From the NCBI GenBank assembly GCA_036785325.1, contig JAXIVH010000024.1:5172198-5236197 (forward strand): a DNA stretch of 64,000 bases, written 5' to 3'. The DNA comes from Urophycis tenuis (Eukaryota; Chordata; Actinopteri; Gadiformes; Phycidae). A program made the position numbers and the translations under genes. Under the pieces are notes generated by a model. That model searched no databases and was not told where the DNA came from. It saw nothing but the letters and a program-made list of their open reading frames with translations. Shown in pieces: positions 37,022 to 49,812 of this stretch; the stretch's first letter is position 1; the number at the start of each line of letters is the position of its first letter.

Positions 37022-37719
37022 TGATGAACCATTTCAGAGTGACGAGCACCGCAGCTCCAGCAGCGGTACAGCCCTACGACGCATGGCGCGTAGACAACCG
37101 GGAGGAATGTTGGGCAACAAGGAGTTTTCGACCAACTTTTTATTACAGTTTTGTAAAAGAAGATTCTGATATTTGTATCTCAAAACGCAGGGAACCTTGT
37201 AATCAACCCCACAGCAGTTATCCTGAAGCGTTCTTTTTTTTTCTTTTTTTGCAGAAATGGAACAGCTGAGGTATCCGCGTCATGGTTTCAGATTAATGTG
37301 TTTATCTCGACCTAGAGGCAGCCCACTAAATCACAACGAGATGGTCTCTGCTGACCCCTGACCTGCTGCTCTCCCAGGGCCTATACATTACAATACAGAC
37401 CAGCAGCAATTACAACAAATACTAACAGAAAAAGCAAGAAAGACGAAGTTAAGTAATGAAACGCATACACAAACGACAAAACAACAGAGACAGCTGAAAT
37501 AATATAGAATTAAAATAAAACTACATAGACACATAAATTAAAGAAGAACATTGATATCAGTTAGCTAAACTTAACCAGACAAGTTTATTCGCCGGGTACC
37601 GACCAACAAAAACACAATGAAACAGTCTGTGTAACATAGTATTCCGTTATAAAACAGCCTGTATTACACAGTCAGGCAATAGTTCGTTTTGTAAAGATAA
37701 GATAAGATAAGTATATATA
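37022..37719. other. Region upstream of mmp19, no gene recognised
   Basis: Contains a short T-rich run (about 37230-37250) and A-rich sequence from 37380. No supported exon. Confidence 0.35.
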
Positions 37720-37905
37720 TATACTCTTTTTTTAATATAAGATAAGATAAGATAAGATATTCCTTTCTTCCTTCCTTATTAATCCCACTCCTCTATCCCC
37801 TTGTACAAGGGCAGTACAAGGGGATAGAGGAGTGCAATAAAAAACCTGAGTATAAACAATAAACAATAAATAGAATTACCTAAATTAAGATCAAATGATA
37901 TGCGA
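37720..37905 (-). mobile_element. LINE 3'-end fragment with GATAA tail and a palindromic scar
   Basis: A (GATAA)n run then ATTCCTTTCTTCC...TTAATCCC is the reverse complement of a fish non-LTR 3' tail. The same family occurs at 56145-56290, where the shared downstream part reads ACAAGGGGATAGAGGAGTG. Here a perfect inverted repeat with 21-bp arms (37786-37806 and 37814-37834) replaces part of the family sequence. Confidence 0.6.
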
Positions 37906-38284
37906 GACAGGTGATGTCACTGCCTCTTGCTGGCCCCTCTGGTGAAGTGCGGGTGACTATCTGAGATGGAAGTTACCGTGAAGAAGAGCTGAGGAAGCCC
38001 TGTTCATATACTGCATGGAAGAGTAGAAGAGACTCTTCTCTTCTCAAGTCTTTCCTCCACAGTGGACCGTGAGAGATGCCAGCCACACTGGACCCAGAAG
38101 AGCAGCTCAGAACCAGTCCAGCAGCCTTAGATATAAGATAAAAGGATCTGGTGCAACGAGGATGTCTGAAGGAACGTTCTATGGTGATTCTGGTGAACAC
38201 TGTATTCCATCTATAATGTTGGCCCTATAGATCCTATGATCAGACAGTGAGCGAGTTCCAGAAGCCTTGAGTCTGTATATTCAT

Positions 38285-38425
38285 TTTGGATCACACATAC
38301 AAGATACAAGATACAAGATACAAGAAGGTTTATTGTCATCACATCGTAAGACATGACGAAATTACAGCAGCTACCACCATGGTTTAATATACACCCTCTG
38401 GTGCAACCTAGACACATCATCAGTG
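38285..38425 (-). mobile_element. LINE 3' tail (Rex1-like), minus orientation
   Basis: On the minus strand the sequence ends in TGATGACAATAAACC then repeated TTGTATC. This is the 3' terminus of Rex1/CR1-type elements. It is probably the end of the element whose RT fragment is at 38775-39855. Confidence 0.6.
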
Positions 38426-38439
38426 ATGTAACCTGAGGT

Positions 38440-38770
38440 CATAGGGTGTTTCGGGTCTCTCAACATCAGACACCCTCGCCCAGGCGACCCAGCCGGGGGT
38501 GATCAGACCCCGGCTTGTGTCTAGGTAGCTTGTGTGGCCCACGGATCACCCCTCCTGATCCATAGCCATCTTGATGCCTTCTCAGCAGCATCAGTGATGT
38601 TCTTGATGGCTTTCTTGCTGTGCAGTCCCCTTATTCCCAACAACTTGAGGGCCCTGCAGAGTGACTGGCCTGCGAAACCTCGGCAACCAACCTCAATGGG
38701 ACTACAACGAGTCTTCCATCCGTTGCGCCGGCATTCGCCTGCCAGCTCCTCATACTTGACCATAATAGTG
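38440..38770 (-). mobile_element. Retroelement-derived coding fragment, minus orientation
   Basis: An 80-codon frame (38763-38521) has segments IEVGCRGFAGQSL, LLGIRGLHSKKAIKNI and ASRWLWIRRGDPW. These are familiar from the C-terminal part of repetitive retroelement ORFs in fish and invertebrates. It sits between the RT fragment and the LINE tail, so it appears nested. Not a host gene. Confidence 0.5.
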
Positions 38771-38774
38771 CATT

Positions 38775-39855
38775 CAAATTTTTGTTTTTAAAACAAAACA
38801 AAAAAATGGAGATGGGTAGAAAGGAGAAGTTAACTTAAGAGGCCATAAAAATAGTTATATGGCCCACACATACTGAAAACAATGTACACACATACGGAAT
38901 GACGGTGATAATGATAATGAACGGAATGAAATGACAATGAGGTTGTTGGAGTGAATATAAGGTAAGAATAAATAGATAAAAGATAAAAATAGAAAAACAA
39001 AAACAAAAGGGACCTGAGGATAAATATAAAGTGTATAAAGTGATTAATATAAAGTGATGAAATATAAAGTGATAAAATGACAATGAAATGACAATGAAAA
39101 GTGACAGTGCTTGCTATTTTGAGGGTGAGGTATGAATGTGAGGTGCAGAGTTCAGTAACCTCGTGGCCCAGGGATAGAAGCTATTCTTCAGTCTGTTTGT
39201 TCTGGACCTGAGGGACCTGAGTCTCTGCCCTGATGGCAACAGATTGAACAGATGATGTCCGGGGTGTGAGGGGTCCTTTATTATTTTAGCGGCTCTGCTG
39301 ATGCCGCGGGAGCTGGTAATGTTCTCCAGGGTGGGAAGAGGACAGCCGATGATTTTTTCTGCTGACCTGGTGACCCTCTGCAACGCTTTCCTGTCTGCAG
39401 CAGAGCAGGCAGTGAACCAGATGGTCGTGCAGTACAGCAGCACCGGCTCGATGGTGGCCCGGTAGAAGGACACCAGCAGTTTCTCTTCTAGTTGGTTCCT
39501 CCGCAGCACCCGGAGGAAGTGGAGTCTCTGCTGGGCCTTCTTGATGGCGGCCGTCGTATTGACCGACCAGGTCAGGTCCTCTGTGATGTAGGTCCCCAGG
39601 AATTTGAAGGAGTCCACTATCTCCACACCTACACCGTTGATTAGCAGCGGTGCGTGGTCCCCTCTCTGCCTCCTGAAGTCAATTACCAGCTCTTTAGTCT
39701 TGTCGGTGTTCAGCAACAGGTTGTTCCTGTCGCACCACTCTGCCAGCTCCTGTACTTCCTCTCTGTAGGCTGTTTCATCGCCCCCCGTGATCAGGCCCAC
39801 CAACGTGGTGTCGTCGGCGAACTTGATGATGGAGTTCGAGGGGTGAGTGGGGGAA
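38775..39855 (-). mobile_element. Rex1/CR1-like LINE fragment, RT C-terminal half
   Basis: The minus-strand frame from about 39850 to 39114 encodes the RT active-site box FADDTTLVGL, then FKFLGTYITEDLTW, IKKAQQRLHFLRVLRR, LLPSGQRLRSLRSRTNRLKNSF. This order is typical of Rex1/CR1-clade reverse transcriptases. It is 5'-truncated just before the FADD box. The 3' UTR side is AT-rich with repeated AAAGTGA and ATGACAATGA. Confidence 0.85.
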
Positions 39856-40800
39856 CAGTCGTACGTGTAGAGAATCTATGTACATGAATCTATGCTGGGA
39901 TCTGAATGTAATGGTGCAGATTGTTTTGGGTCTTTTAGCATGGGGTATGTTTTGATGGAGTCATGTTGACAGTTGTCTCATGGCTGAGTTGGCACCGGCT
40001 CCTTTTACAATGTGTTGTACCCATCCCAAAGACCTGTATAGTAATGAGAGTGGAGCAATAACTCTGATTTGTGGACTTTGTGTTCACACCAATGGCTTCA
40101 TGTGATAGAAGTGCAGAGCCAATATACAACATTTACAAGGATTTTAGTGTGTAGCTATAAAACAGTACAGTTTCACTTCACACTGGTTAACGAGTCACCA
40201 GTTGTCAAGCCAGAAGGAAGAGATTACTAAACTAGATGGTTACTTGACTACACACCCACAAACACAAACACAGGCATCATGTCTGAGTCAGAAGAGAGAG
40301 ATTACGTAGGTTCTGAGCACGGACATCCCAACCATCTGACCATCACGGTCCAGTAACACTGAGGACTCATACTCTTTGAGAACATCCAGTCATTGCACAT
40401 CTTCCCTGTTCCATATACAAACACCATTTTACAATTTTAAGTACTACTTTGAGATGAATCCAAACCGCTGATTCAACATATTGCTTCTCCATTAAATTCA
40501 TGTTATCAACTGTGAATCCTGACCTGCTGATCTTCCTCCATTCTAGATTGACTTTAAGTCAACACTGAGTTCCTCTTCTTCACTTGATTTGTGTTTTCTT
40601 GTGACTGTTGATTTGTCACCCCCTCCCTTCCTGCCAGCTGGATAACATTTATTTATATGTCTCCGGGAATCTGCTCAGTTCATATCCTGTGTCTATTCTA
40701 TCAAAAACTTGCTGTAAAACAGCATGCATTGCCTTAATCGATTCCATCAATAGTTCACTCTGGTTATATGACCTGCATACGTGTATATATCTGTCTCTAT
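39856..40800. other. Intergenic, no feature recognised
   Basis: No supported gene on either strand. Confidence 0.35.
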
Positions 40801-40804
40801 CTAT

Positions 40805-41063
<259 letters not shown>

Positions 41064-41384
41064 ATGTGGGGGAGTTCAGAAACAGATGCAGAACATCTGC
41101 TCCACAGGCTCCCCAGTGTGGTTTGTGGTGGGCTGGTGGGACTCATCTTAGCGTGTTTCCCATGAGTTGCTCAGGGTTCTCGGAGGTGAACAACACTTTG
41201 AGGTGGTGGGACCCATACTGTGATTGGGGGCTCTTGCAGCACATCCAGCTTTTTCTTTGTGCTGAGCGGGAAGCCGTCAGAACCCCGTCAGAACCCACCC
41301 CGGCACTGGTGCTGACCCCCTGGGGAGGAGAGGCTGGTCTGCCTGGAGCTGCTTCCCAGGCCCAGGGCCCCCTCACTGTGGAGC

Positions 41385-41525
41385 CTGGGCTTCATGAAGG
41401 TATTCCCCACCACTGTGGAGCGTTGGCTTCATGAAGGTATTCCCCACCACTGTGGAGCGTTGGCTTCATGAAGGTATTCCCCACCACTGTGGAGCCTGGG
41501 CTTCATGAAGGTATTCCCCACCACT
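41385..41525. repeat. 37-bp repeat, four copies
   Basis: Unit TTCATGAAGGTATTCCCCAC plus CACTGTGGAGCGTTGGC. Confidence 0.9.
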
Positions 41526-42143
41526 GTATGCTTCAGTAGGGGAAACTCATGTACAGCTAACTTGGGAATTTGGTTTCCCTTTACTATGACATGAATACAG
41601 CAAGCAATTGCTGACACTGACTTTTCTATGTGTGTCACTTCTGCTTCCTGCTGAGTGAGGACAGGATTATGTCTGTGTGTAATATATACAAATGCCAAAG
41701 CTTGCAAAGTAACTCCAGATGAATTGTCAGATCAAGTCACGCTGATCAGATGAAGGCTATTACAGATGAATTAAGTTTTCCAAAGGCTGATCAATCTTTG
41801 GAGGCTCAGTCCATCTGTAGAAGATGGGCTTCTCAGCGTTTGTCTGAAAAAAATATCTGCAAGACCAAGCTGAGAGACATTCCTCCTGTAGGTGAGCATC
41901 TGCCACTGACATTGGAAACAAGGTTTTCAGTGAATTTGTGTCTTTCATGCATGGATTCTGACTGGTTATTGAGCTTTGTAGGGCCTATACAACTGTAGTT
42001 TCAATACCTTTATAACAATAAACACAGGCAAGGATACAATAATTATTTTTAAACGAGACGTTTGTCAATCAGGACTTAAGTTATCGTGAAGCTGGGTGTT
42101 GGTGTTGCATTGCATGTCACAGTCGGGAAGAAACAAAGGAATG

Positions 42144-42206
42144 AACTACAACCAATGAACTACAACCAATGAACTACAACCAATGAACTACAACCAATGA
42201 ACTACA
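42144..42206. repeat. 14-bp AACTACAACCAATG repeat
   Basis: Five copies in tandem. Confidence 0.9.
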
Positions 42207-43029
42207 GCAGACCTTCAGGGGGCGCTGCAGAGCTCTCTGGTGCGTGGCATTCTGTTTCTCCAGCAGGAGGTGGACCTGCTCTGCTCTGAAGAACATGCAA
42301 ACTACTGGATCAGAAGCTCCTGTGAAGCCTCTCCCTCTGGCTTGACTGGGTCCTGTCCTGCTATCATCTGACCAACTAAAATACCACCATAAAATCATGA
42401 AGAGTATAGAGATTGTTACACAGAAGTGACATGTGTGTAACGATGGGTTTGTCAACCTGTTATGTTTCACGGTGATGTTTTGGTCATACCTGCTTTGTGA
42501 CCTTCACCCGAGAGACCCTCTTCACAGATGCTGATTATAATAATTATGGGTCTGCAACTGTTCACCAACTGTAGGCCTACACCAGGGCACACGGTCCATG
42601 GGTTATCTTCACTATAGTCTAACACCCGTGAATGGTGTTGACTGGGGTGAATGTAGGATTTGACCTTCGGTGGGATAAATGAGATCTGTATGGTTTATTA
42701 TGTAGGCTACTCACTAGGGGAAGACCGATGATTGATCAGGTTTCATCTAATGCATGGGTTATAGTTATGGTATTCATGTCGTGTGGTTTATATCTGGACA
42801 CCTTCAGACTTCCTTGTCAATCCAACAACGGGGCTCATTAGTGTAGACGAAGCATAAAACAGAGAGACATTTTCAGGTTCCAAACAGCTGGGCTGCAGCC
42901 CCAGTGAACATCTGTCCAACCTTCCCAGGAGCTGAGCCACGGGTGTTAGGAGCAACACCTGTGTTTGTCCGACGACAACGTGTGAAAAGGGCCTGCCTGA
43001 CCCTACGGCTAACTGGAACCTAATAAAGG

Positions 43030-43440
43030 AAGAGAACGCCTCAGTGAGGGCATTGATCACCAAAACAGATGGTTACTAAACAGGGTAGGCCTACAGCTCA
43101 GTGAGGGCATTGATCACCAAAACAGATGGTTACTAAACAGGGTAGGCCTACAGCTCAGTGAGAGCATTGATCACCAAAACAGATGGTTACTAAACAGGGT
43201 AGGCCTACAGCTCAGTGAGGGCATTGATCACCAAAACAGATGGTTACTAAACAGGGTAGGCCTACAGCTCAGTGAGAGCATTGATCACCAAAACAGATGG
43301 TTAATAAACAGGGTAGGCCTACAGCTCAGTGAGAGCATTGATTACTAGACTAGATGGTTAATTAAGGGGCTAAAGTGAAGGAAGAGTACTGATTACTAAA
43401 CTAGATGGTTACTTAAGGGTGTAGGCCTACAGCTCAGGGG
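43030..43440. repeat. 58-61 bp minisatellite
   Basis: Six to seven copies of a unit containing CATTGATCACCAAAACAGAT and AGGGTAGGCCTACAGCTCAG. Copies diverge to the right. Confidence 0.9.
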
Positions 43441-44223
43441 CAATGTGTTGATTTCGTTTTGATGTTTTGCTATAAAACATTTTTCCGTCCAAATGAATCC
43501 TGAATATCACAAATAGACAAGAGGTGTGTTTATTTGATATGTTGGACAACCCAGGGGGCCGGGATGAACACGTGGGCTTCACTAGCAGACACTCCTCTCC
43601 CCGGTCCAGGGGAGTGATGTCCAAACCAACAGGCTGAGGACCGCATGGTTGTGCTGCCTGCTCACATTGACCACACACACGCTGTGTTCACTATTCACTT
43701 TTATTTACCACCTTTAGACTTTAATAAATAAAGTACTACCAATACAAAGCTGATTATAGTTCTAAACAGTAACATGTGAAAATCGGGAAATTATTTACTT
43801 AAGCATGTTTCAAATTTTTAACTCTAATATATATTATGAGAGTTAAATAGGCGCGTTAAAAAGTTAAAGTTAACAAAGGCAAAGGACGGGAAAAAGGGCT
43901 GAAACGATGAAAGGATGAAAGGATTATTAAAGAAGCAATCATTCAAAGTGTTCACACGCTCGCTAAACGCCTGATTCAGGATTAGAAATATACATTTCTG
44001 ACAAGAAGGCACTAATCAGCTGCTGGTCATTATAAACTTCAGTTCACCATCACATTTTGATCCAAGACATGCGATCCATCTAAATCTTGTTTTATACAAA
44101 ACTATTTCATGAGGTAAGCAGCATTCAAGAAGCTTTGTGCATCCTGACCATGACTCCAAACTGCTGATGCTGCACAAATACTGCAACCTTTAAAGCTGTG
44201 GGTGTGAGGGTGGTGCCCCCACC
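43441..44223 (-). other. suox 3' flank
   Basis: No gene. Minus-strand AATAAA candidates occur near 43701 (TTTATT on +). The suox 3' UTR probably ends in this stretch. Confidence 0.35.
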
Positions 44224-47200
44224 TCAGTCCTCCTTCACCTTCACCCTCACCCTGTGCCACGCGCTGCTCAGCACCCCCCGCAGGTTCCAGATGGGGGCGA
44301 TGGAGTCGGGCTGCATGTTGTAGCTGCTGTCCACCGCCTTGCACACGATCTCCACCTCCTGCGCCCCTGGGGGCAGCGGCGCCGCCAGCTCCCACAGCTT
44401 CCAGGCCCAGGCGCGGCCCGGCGAGGGCGGGGCCTCCCCCTCCTCTTCACCGCCCCTCAGCCGCGCCACCTGCCACGTCTCGCCGCCGTCCAGCGACACG
44501 TCCACGCGGACCACCTCCCGGCCCCCGCCGCTCCAGGCGTAGCCCCGCACCGTCACCTCGCCCGAGGCGGGGTCCAGCACGGCGCCGTCCGCGGGCTGGG
44601 TGATGGCCGACTGGACCGGCAGCTCCTGGATGGCGGGGGCGGAGCCGAAGTCCACCGTGTCCCAGTCGGTGCCGGGGGAGAAGCCCTTGTAGTCGTTCTG
44701 CTGCCAGTGGCTGGCGCTCTCCTCGCCGCTCACCGTGATGCGGCCCAGCCACTTGACGTTGCGCGCGCCCACCGTGCCGGGCACCACCACACGGAGCGGG
44801 TAGCCGTGGTCGGCGGGGAGCTCCTCGCCGTTCATCTCGTAGGCCAGCAGCACGTCGCCCTCCTCGCTCAGCGCCTTGTTGAAGGGGATGGACGCCCCGT
44901 AGCTTGTCCCCGTCACGTCCGCGTCCAGACCCTCGAACTGCACGTGGCGGGCCCAGCGGGCGGCGTCGGGCCCACAGCCCGCCGCCTGCAGCACGTCCCT
45001 CAGCCGGGCGCCACTCCACGTGGCGTTGCTGATGGCGGAGATGCCCCAGCTGAGGCCCTTCACCTGCTTCACCGCGTGCATCTCGGAGCGCCGGTTGCCG
45101 GCGCACTGCAGCGTGGCGGTGACCGTGTGCTTGGGGAAGCGGCTCTTCAGCTCCTGCAGGGAGAGGCTGAGGGGCCGCGGCAGCCCCTCCACCTGCAGCC
45201 GGTAGGCGGCGGGGTCCACGCACGGCACTGGCAGGTGGTTCCGCTTGAAGAAGATGGCGGAGGGGGTGATGTAGCTGTCGCCGAGCAGCTCTGGCGGAGG
45301 CTCTGCGTTGAAGGGCTTCTGGCTGTTGACGCGCAGGACGGGGTGGCGCCAGGGGTCCGAGGAGTAGGGGTCCGACGGTTCCGCCACCTGCTGCCGCTTC
45401 TGGTCCTCCGGGTCCAGCTCCCCGACCTTCGGGAACAGAGAGAACACGGGTCAGCATACTGGGGGCGGGGCTTATGTCAAACTGACAGCACGTGCAGACC
45501 CTGCAGGGGTTCTGTCAGCGTCCTGTGTGGAGATCACCGTGTTACTCCGTGTCTCAGTCTGAGGCGGAGCCCCAGGGAGAGGCCAGCGGAGAGGCCGGCT
45601 GGAACAAGGACCTTTGTGCCCTGGCTATCACGGGGAGGCTCTGTGCAGCGGAGGGCCCACCTTGTACTCAGACAGGATGTCCAGCACGTGGTCCTGGCCG
45701 TGGACAGCGTACAGCGCCCAGAAGGGCTCCAGGGCTCCGCCGGCCGCCAGCAGGATCTTGTCCCCCCCGGGGTGCAGGGCCACGAACTCTGTGATGTCAT
45801 AGACGCTCCCCCGGTAGGTGACCCAGACGCCGGCCGCCGGGGAGCTGTGCCGGGCCACCTCCTCCTGACTGAAGACTGGCAGCGGGGGCTCCGGGCTGGT
45901 GGCGGGCTGCTCAGCCTGCACAGCAGAACAGCACCGTCTGGTTATGGTTACATCATGGTGACATCGTGGTTACATCATGGTGACATCGTGGTTACATCAT
46001 GGTGACATCGTGGTTACATCATGGTGACATCGTGGTTACATCATGGTGACATCGTGGTTACATCATGGTGTCATCGTGGTTACATCATGGTGACATCGTG
46101 GTTACATCATGGTGACATCGTGGTTACATTATGGTGACATCATGGTTACATTATGGTGACATCGTGGTTACATTATGGTGACATCGTGGTTACATTATGG
46201 TGACATCGTGGTTACATCATGGTGACATCGTGGTTACATCATGGTGACATCGTGGTTACATTATGGTGACATCATGGTTACATTATGGTGACATTGTGGT
46301 TACGTTATGTTACATCGTAGTTACATTATGGTTACATTGTGGTAACATTATAGTTACATTATGGTTACATTATGGTTACGTTATGTTACATCGTGGTTAC
46401 ATTATGGTTACATTGTGGTTACGTTATGTTACATTATGGTTACATTGTGGTTACATTATGGTTATATTACGGTTACATTATAGTGACATTGTGGTTACAT
46501 TATGGTTACATTATGTTACATCGTGGTTACATTATGGTGACATCATGGTTACATTATGGTGACATTATGGTTACATTATGTTACATCGTGGTTACATTAT
46601 GATTACATGATGGTTACATTATGGTTACGTTATGTTACATTATGGTTATGTTATGTTACATTATGGTTATGTTATGTTACAACGTGGTTACATTATGGTT
46701 ACGTTATGTTACATGATGGTTATGTTATGTTACATTATGGTTATGTTATGTTACACCGTGGTTACATTATGGTTACGTTATGGTTACATTAAGGTTACAT
46801 CATGCTCTCACAAGACACATGGGAACAGCGTCTCCCTCTGGGTCAGTGTCTGTGGTCGGCCCATTGGTGTGAACACTCATGACAACAACTAATTGAACTA
46901 ACTGAACGTGTCTTTTTCTTGCCAATAGTGGGTAATAGTGAACAGCTCTGGTGAAGCCCGATGTGGGACACGCTATGCTTGTGAAATGTATGGTGTTTGT
47001 TTTGGCAGATAACATGGAGAAGCTTTTCTCTCCCATTGACAGACGTCATCGTCCGTGTCCCAGGTCGTGTTGCATGGCATTAAGTCCCAAGTGCATGTTT
47101 GACAATCTTTGACAGAGAAGGCTGCAGCATGAAGCAGGGGATTTGGTCAGAGAGTTTTTTTCCTGCAGTCAAGGGTTTTGTGAAATGTGTTTTAAAAGCT

Positions 47201-48081
47201 TTAAGCGGGTCTTGGAGCAGCCAACCTGGTGGTAGTGCAGGCTGTAAGCCAGAGCAGCGCCGGTCCCCGCCAGCAGTCCCACCAGGGCCGGCCTCCAGCA
47301 GCGGTCCTGGGGGCCCGTCTGGTCCCCCCCCCCCCCACTGCTGCTCCCCGTGCCCCGCGCCAGGCCCCACCAGGACGGGGAGGCCACGGGTCGGCCTCTA
47401 GAACCCACAACACATGGACAAAGTACAGCGTTTACAACACAAGCACGGCCCAAAGGAACAGCATGTTCCTTTGGGCCAGTATATATATATATACTGTATA
47501 ATATATATAGAGATAAATAACTATATCTATAAAGACAAGCACATATATAAATGCATATACACATGATAGAAGACTTCCAGTCAGGCAATACTTAAACCTT
47601 GCAGCTTATGCCACCACCACTGATAAGACAGATGTTATCAAGGAGGGGCTGGCTGATCAAACAAGCTGGGCTGATAGCTCTCCAAGCAGAAGCCAGGGCA
47701 TACAGGAGCTGCTGATGCTAGATAATGATTCACTTGTGAAAAAGGAAAATGTCCTTCTTTTTGTACAAGAAAAGGTTATTTAACAACGTCTGAAGACGCA
47801 GCGAGTTGTGAGTAGGAAAAGAACCACTATGAATTCCTCATGAATTCCTCTGACAATTCATTGATCCTTCGGGACTCTAAAATCTACCCAGACCATGAAG
47901 GGTGATTCACAGGCCAATAGAGAAAATTAATGACAAACCAATTTAATGTTGGACAACCTTTGACTGGTAATCTAAGCTTCAATAAAGGAAGCAGCCTTGT
48001 GGGCTGGTTATGGATGTACCTTTGAGCCTGGACAGGACCCAGTCCGGCCGTCAGCCTTCTGCAGCGTCGAAGGAGCAGCAT
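44224..48081 (-). CDS. suox: Sulfite oxidase, mitochondrial (complete, 4 coding exons)
   Basis: Oxidises sulfite to sulfate in the mitochondrial intermembrane space, the last step of cysteine catabolism. It uses molybdenum cofactor and a b5-type haem. Coding exons: 48081-48020, 47397-47226, 45915-45661, 45426-44224 (TGA); 563 codons. Residues 1-22 are an Arg-rich mitochondrial leader (MLLLRRCRRL), followed by a hydrophobic segment (ALVGLLAGTGAALAY). The cytochrome b5 domain has haem ligands H126 (HPGG) and about H150 (LYAVH). The Moco domain has the cofactor Cys in QCAGNRRSEM (about C271), and PIFF/AIFF-KRNHLPVP. The dimerisation domain ends APIWNLRGVLSSAWHRV. The large last exon is very GC-rich, so long shadow frames appear on the other strand. 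The start exon opens at an acceptor (48093), so a 5' non-coding exon exists upstream. Confidence 0.93.
45935..46802. repeat. 22-bp TACATCATGGTGACATCGTGGT minisatellite
   Basis: About 40 degenerate copies, shading into ATTATGGTTACGTTATGTTAC variants. It lies in the suox intron between exons 45915 and 47226. Confidence 0.95.
47447..47477. repeat. Perfect inverted repeat, 14-bp arms, 3-nt loop
   Basis: GGCCCAAAGGAACA, GCA, TGTTCCTTTGGGCC. It lies in the suox intron 47398-48019, followed directly by an AT-rich imperfect palindrome (47479-47510). Confidence 0.95.
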
Positions 48082-48894
48082 GGCATGGATGTTCTGAGGA
48101 GAGCTGAAGACGTCACACACATGAACACACGTCCTGGAGGGGATGGGACCTCACAGCTTCACATTCTGTGGCTCTCTGGAGACCTGTGATCTTCATCATA
48201 CCGTCGTCTTTAAACCATGTGACCAGTGTGGTGGCTAAAGCACATATCTTAACAAAAGTAAGAGGGTTCTGGGAGGCCGCAGTTTGAATGATCAAGACTT
48301 TATTATCGCTTGCAGCGAAGCAACACAAAGCCTGAGTCGGTTTGCAAAGTGACTGCCGCACATCCCCCGTGTGCCCCTTTTTGTCCTGTTTTCCAAACAT
48401 GATGTCATCACCTTAAACATTCCATACCATACAGAAATGCCCCTTCCTTCCTTTACTGCCGGAACCCATCACCACATATCATATAGTCAGCCCATCCTGC
48501 CCATGTCTGTTCCTGACCACCTCTAAGCATTTAAACAGGCACCTTAAAGATAACATGGGGTGAACCAGGGGGTGAACCTTGGGTTGAACCACCACAGCAC
48601 TTCACCAGCCTACAGTGTGTCCCGCAGAGGCTAAAAATGACATTGTGTTGTGCATGTTGTGTATTGAAACGAGTGGGGAGGAGGTGCTGTAAACAGGCTC
48701 TAGTTTCTGTATGCAGTCTTCTCAGAATAAGAACATAGTCAAGGCTTACCTTTGAGCAATTATCAAAGACAGAAGATACTTTGTGGTTTACACATTTTGA
48801 GTAAATGGCTGTTTCACAACCATCTTTACAGTCCTACTTAATTAGTGCACGGCTGGACATGCCATATCACATTAAATAGTAGTAATGTGGATGT

Positions 48895-48990
48895 GGATAA
48901 TAATAATAATAATAATAATAACTTTAATTTATATATAGCGCCTTTCAAGAAACCCAAGGTACATAGTGAGGCAGATAAAACCGATAAGAC
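48895..48990 (-). mobile_element. L2-like 3'-end fragment, minus orientation
   Basis: A (TAA)n run followed by CTTTAATTTATATATAGCGCC and TTTCAAGAAACCC. This is the reverse complement of the common L2-type 3' end with its trinucleotide tail. Confidence 0.6.
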
Positions 48991-49484
48991 AAGGAACAGG
49001 GGGTGAACCTGGAACATGGAGTTGACTAGGGACCATACATAGATACTAAACAAAAATATGTCGTCAACAATATAAACAATTGCATTTACCTAAATGAGTT
49101 CTTAAAGAATTACAATGTGCAAGATTTACATGTAAGTCTGTTATTATCTAGACAGTACAATATTAAAAATGCTTTGCAGCATTCGCTAGTCATCATCACC
49201 AGGTTGCAAGGAACACGTTTATCAGATAATAAAGCAATAAAATGCTACTGAGTTCCCGGTCAATGCAATCTTGATGTGATAATATCTTCATGGAACATCC
49301 TCATGTTATATACCCCGTATGGGGGGGGGGTTGAGTACGAGTTGTATTTACCAGCACTAGTCAGTGCACTATTGTAAGAATCAACACCAGCAGCTCTTGG
49401 GTCCCAGCTCAAAGTCCCATATGGATGAACACTACCAGTAACAACTACCAGTAGGCCTGTTCTGTCCGTTTAACTAGTCCTACC

Positions 49485-49812
49485 TGCACGTCAGTTATGT
49501 CCATTCAACTAATCCTACCTGCAGGTCAGTTCAGTCTATTTAACTAATCCTAGTGTACCTGCAAGTCAGTTCTGTCTGTTTAACTAAGTGTAGGTCTGTT
49601 CTGTCCATTTAACTAATCCTACCTGCAGGTCAGTTCAGTCTATTTAACTAATCCTAGTGTACCTGCAGGTCAGTTCTGTCTGTTTAACTAAGTGTAGGTC
49701 TGTTCTGTCCATTTAACTAATCCTACCTGCAGGTCAGTTCAGTCTATTTAACTAATCCTAGCTGTAGGTCAGTTCAGTCTGTTTAACTAAGAGTAGGTCT
49801 GTTCTGTCCATC
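49485..49812. repeat. Tandem repeat with TTTAACTAATCCTA core
   Basis: Several copies of a 37-40 bp unit (CAGTTCTGTCTGTTTAACTA and variants) organised in a higher-order period of about 115 bp. Confidence 0.85.

Noticed and set aside
44254..46005. A 583-codon open frame on the + strand opposite suox
   Set aside because: It mirrors the GC-rich last suox exon and runs into the 22-bp minisatellite. Composition is an antisense shadow (Ala/Gly/His/Arg-rich) with no domain.
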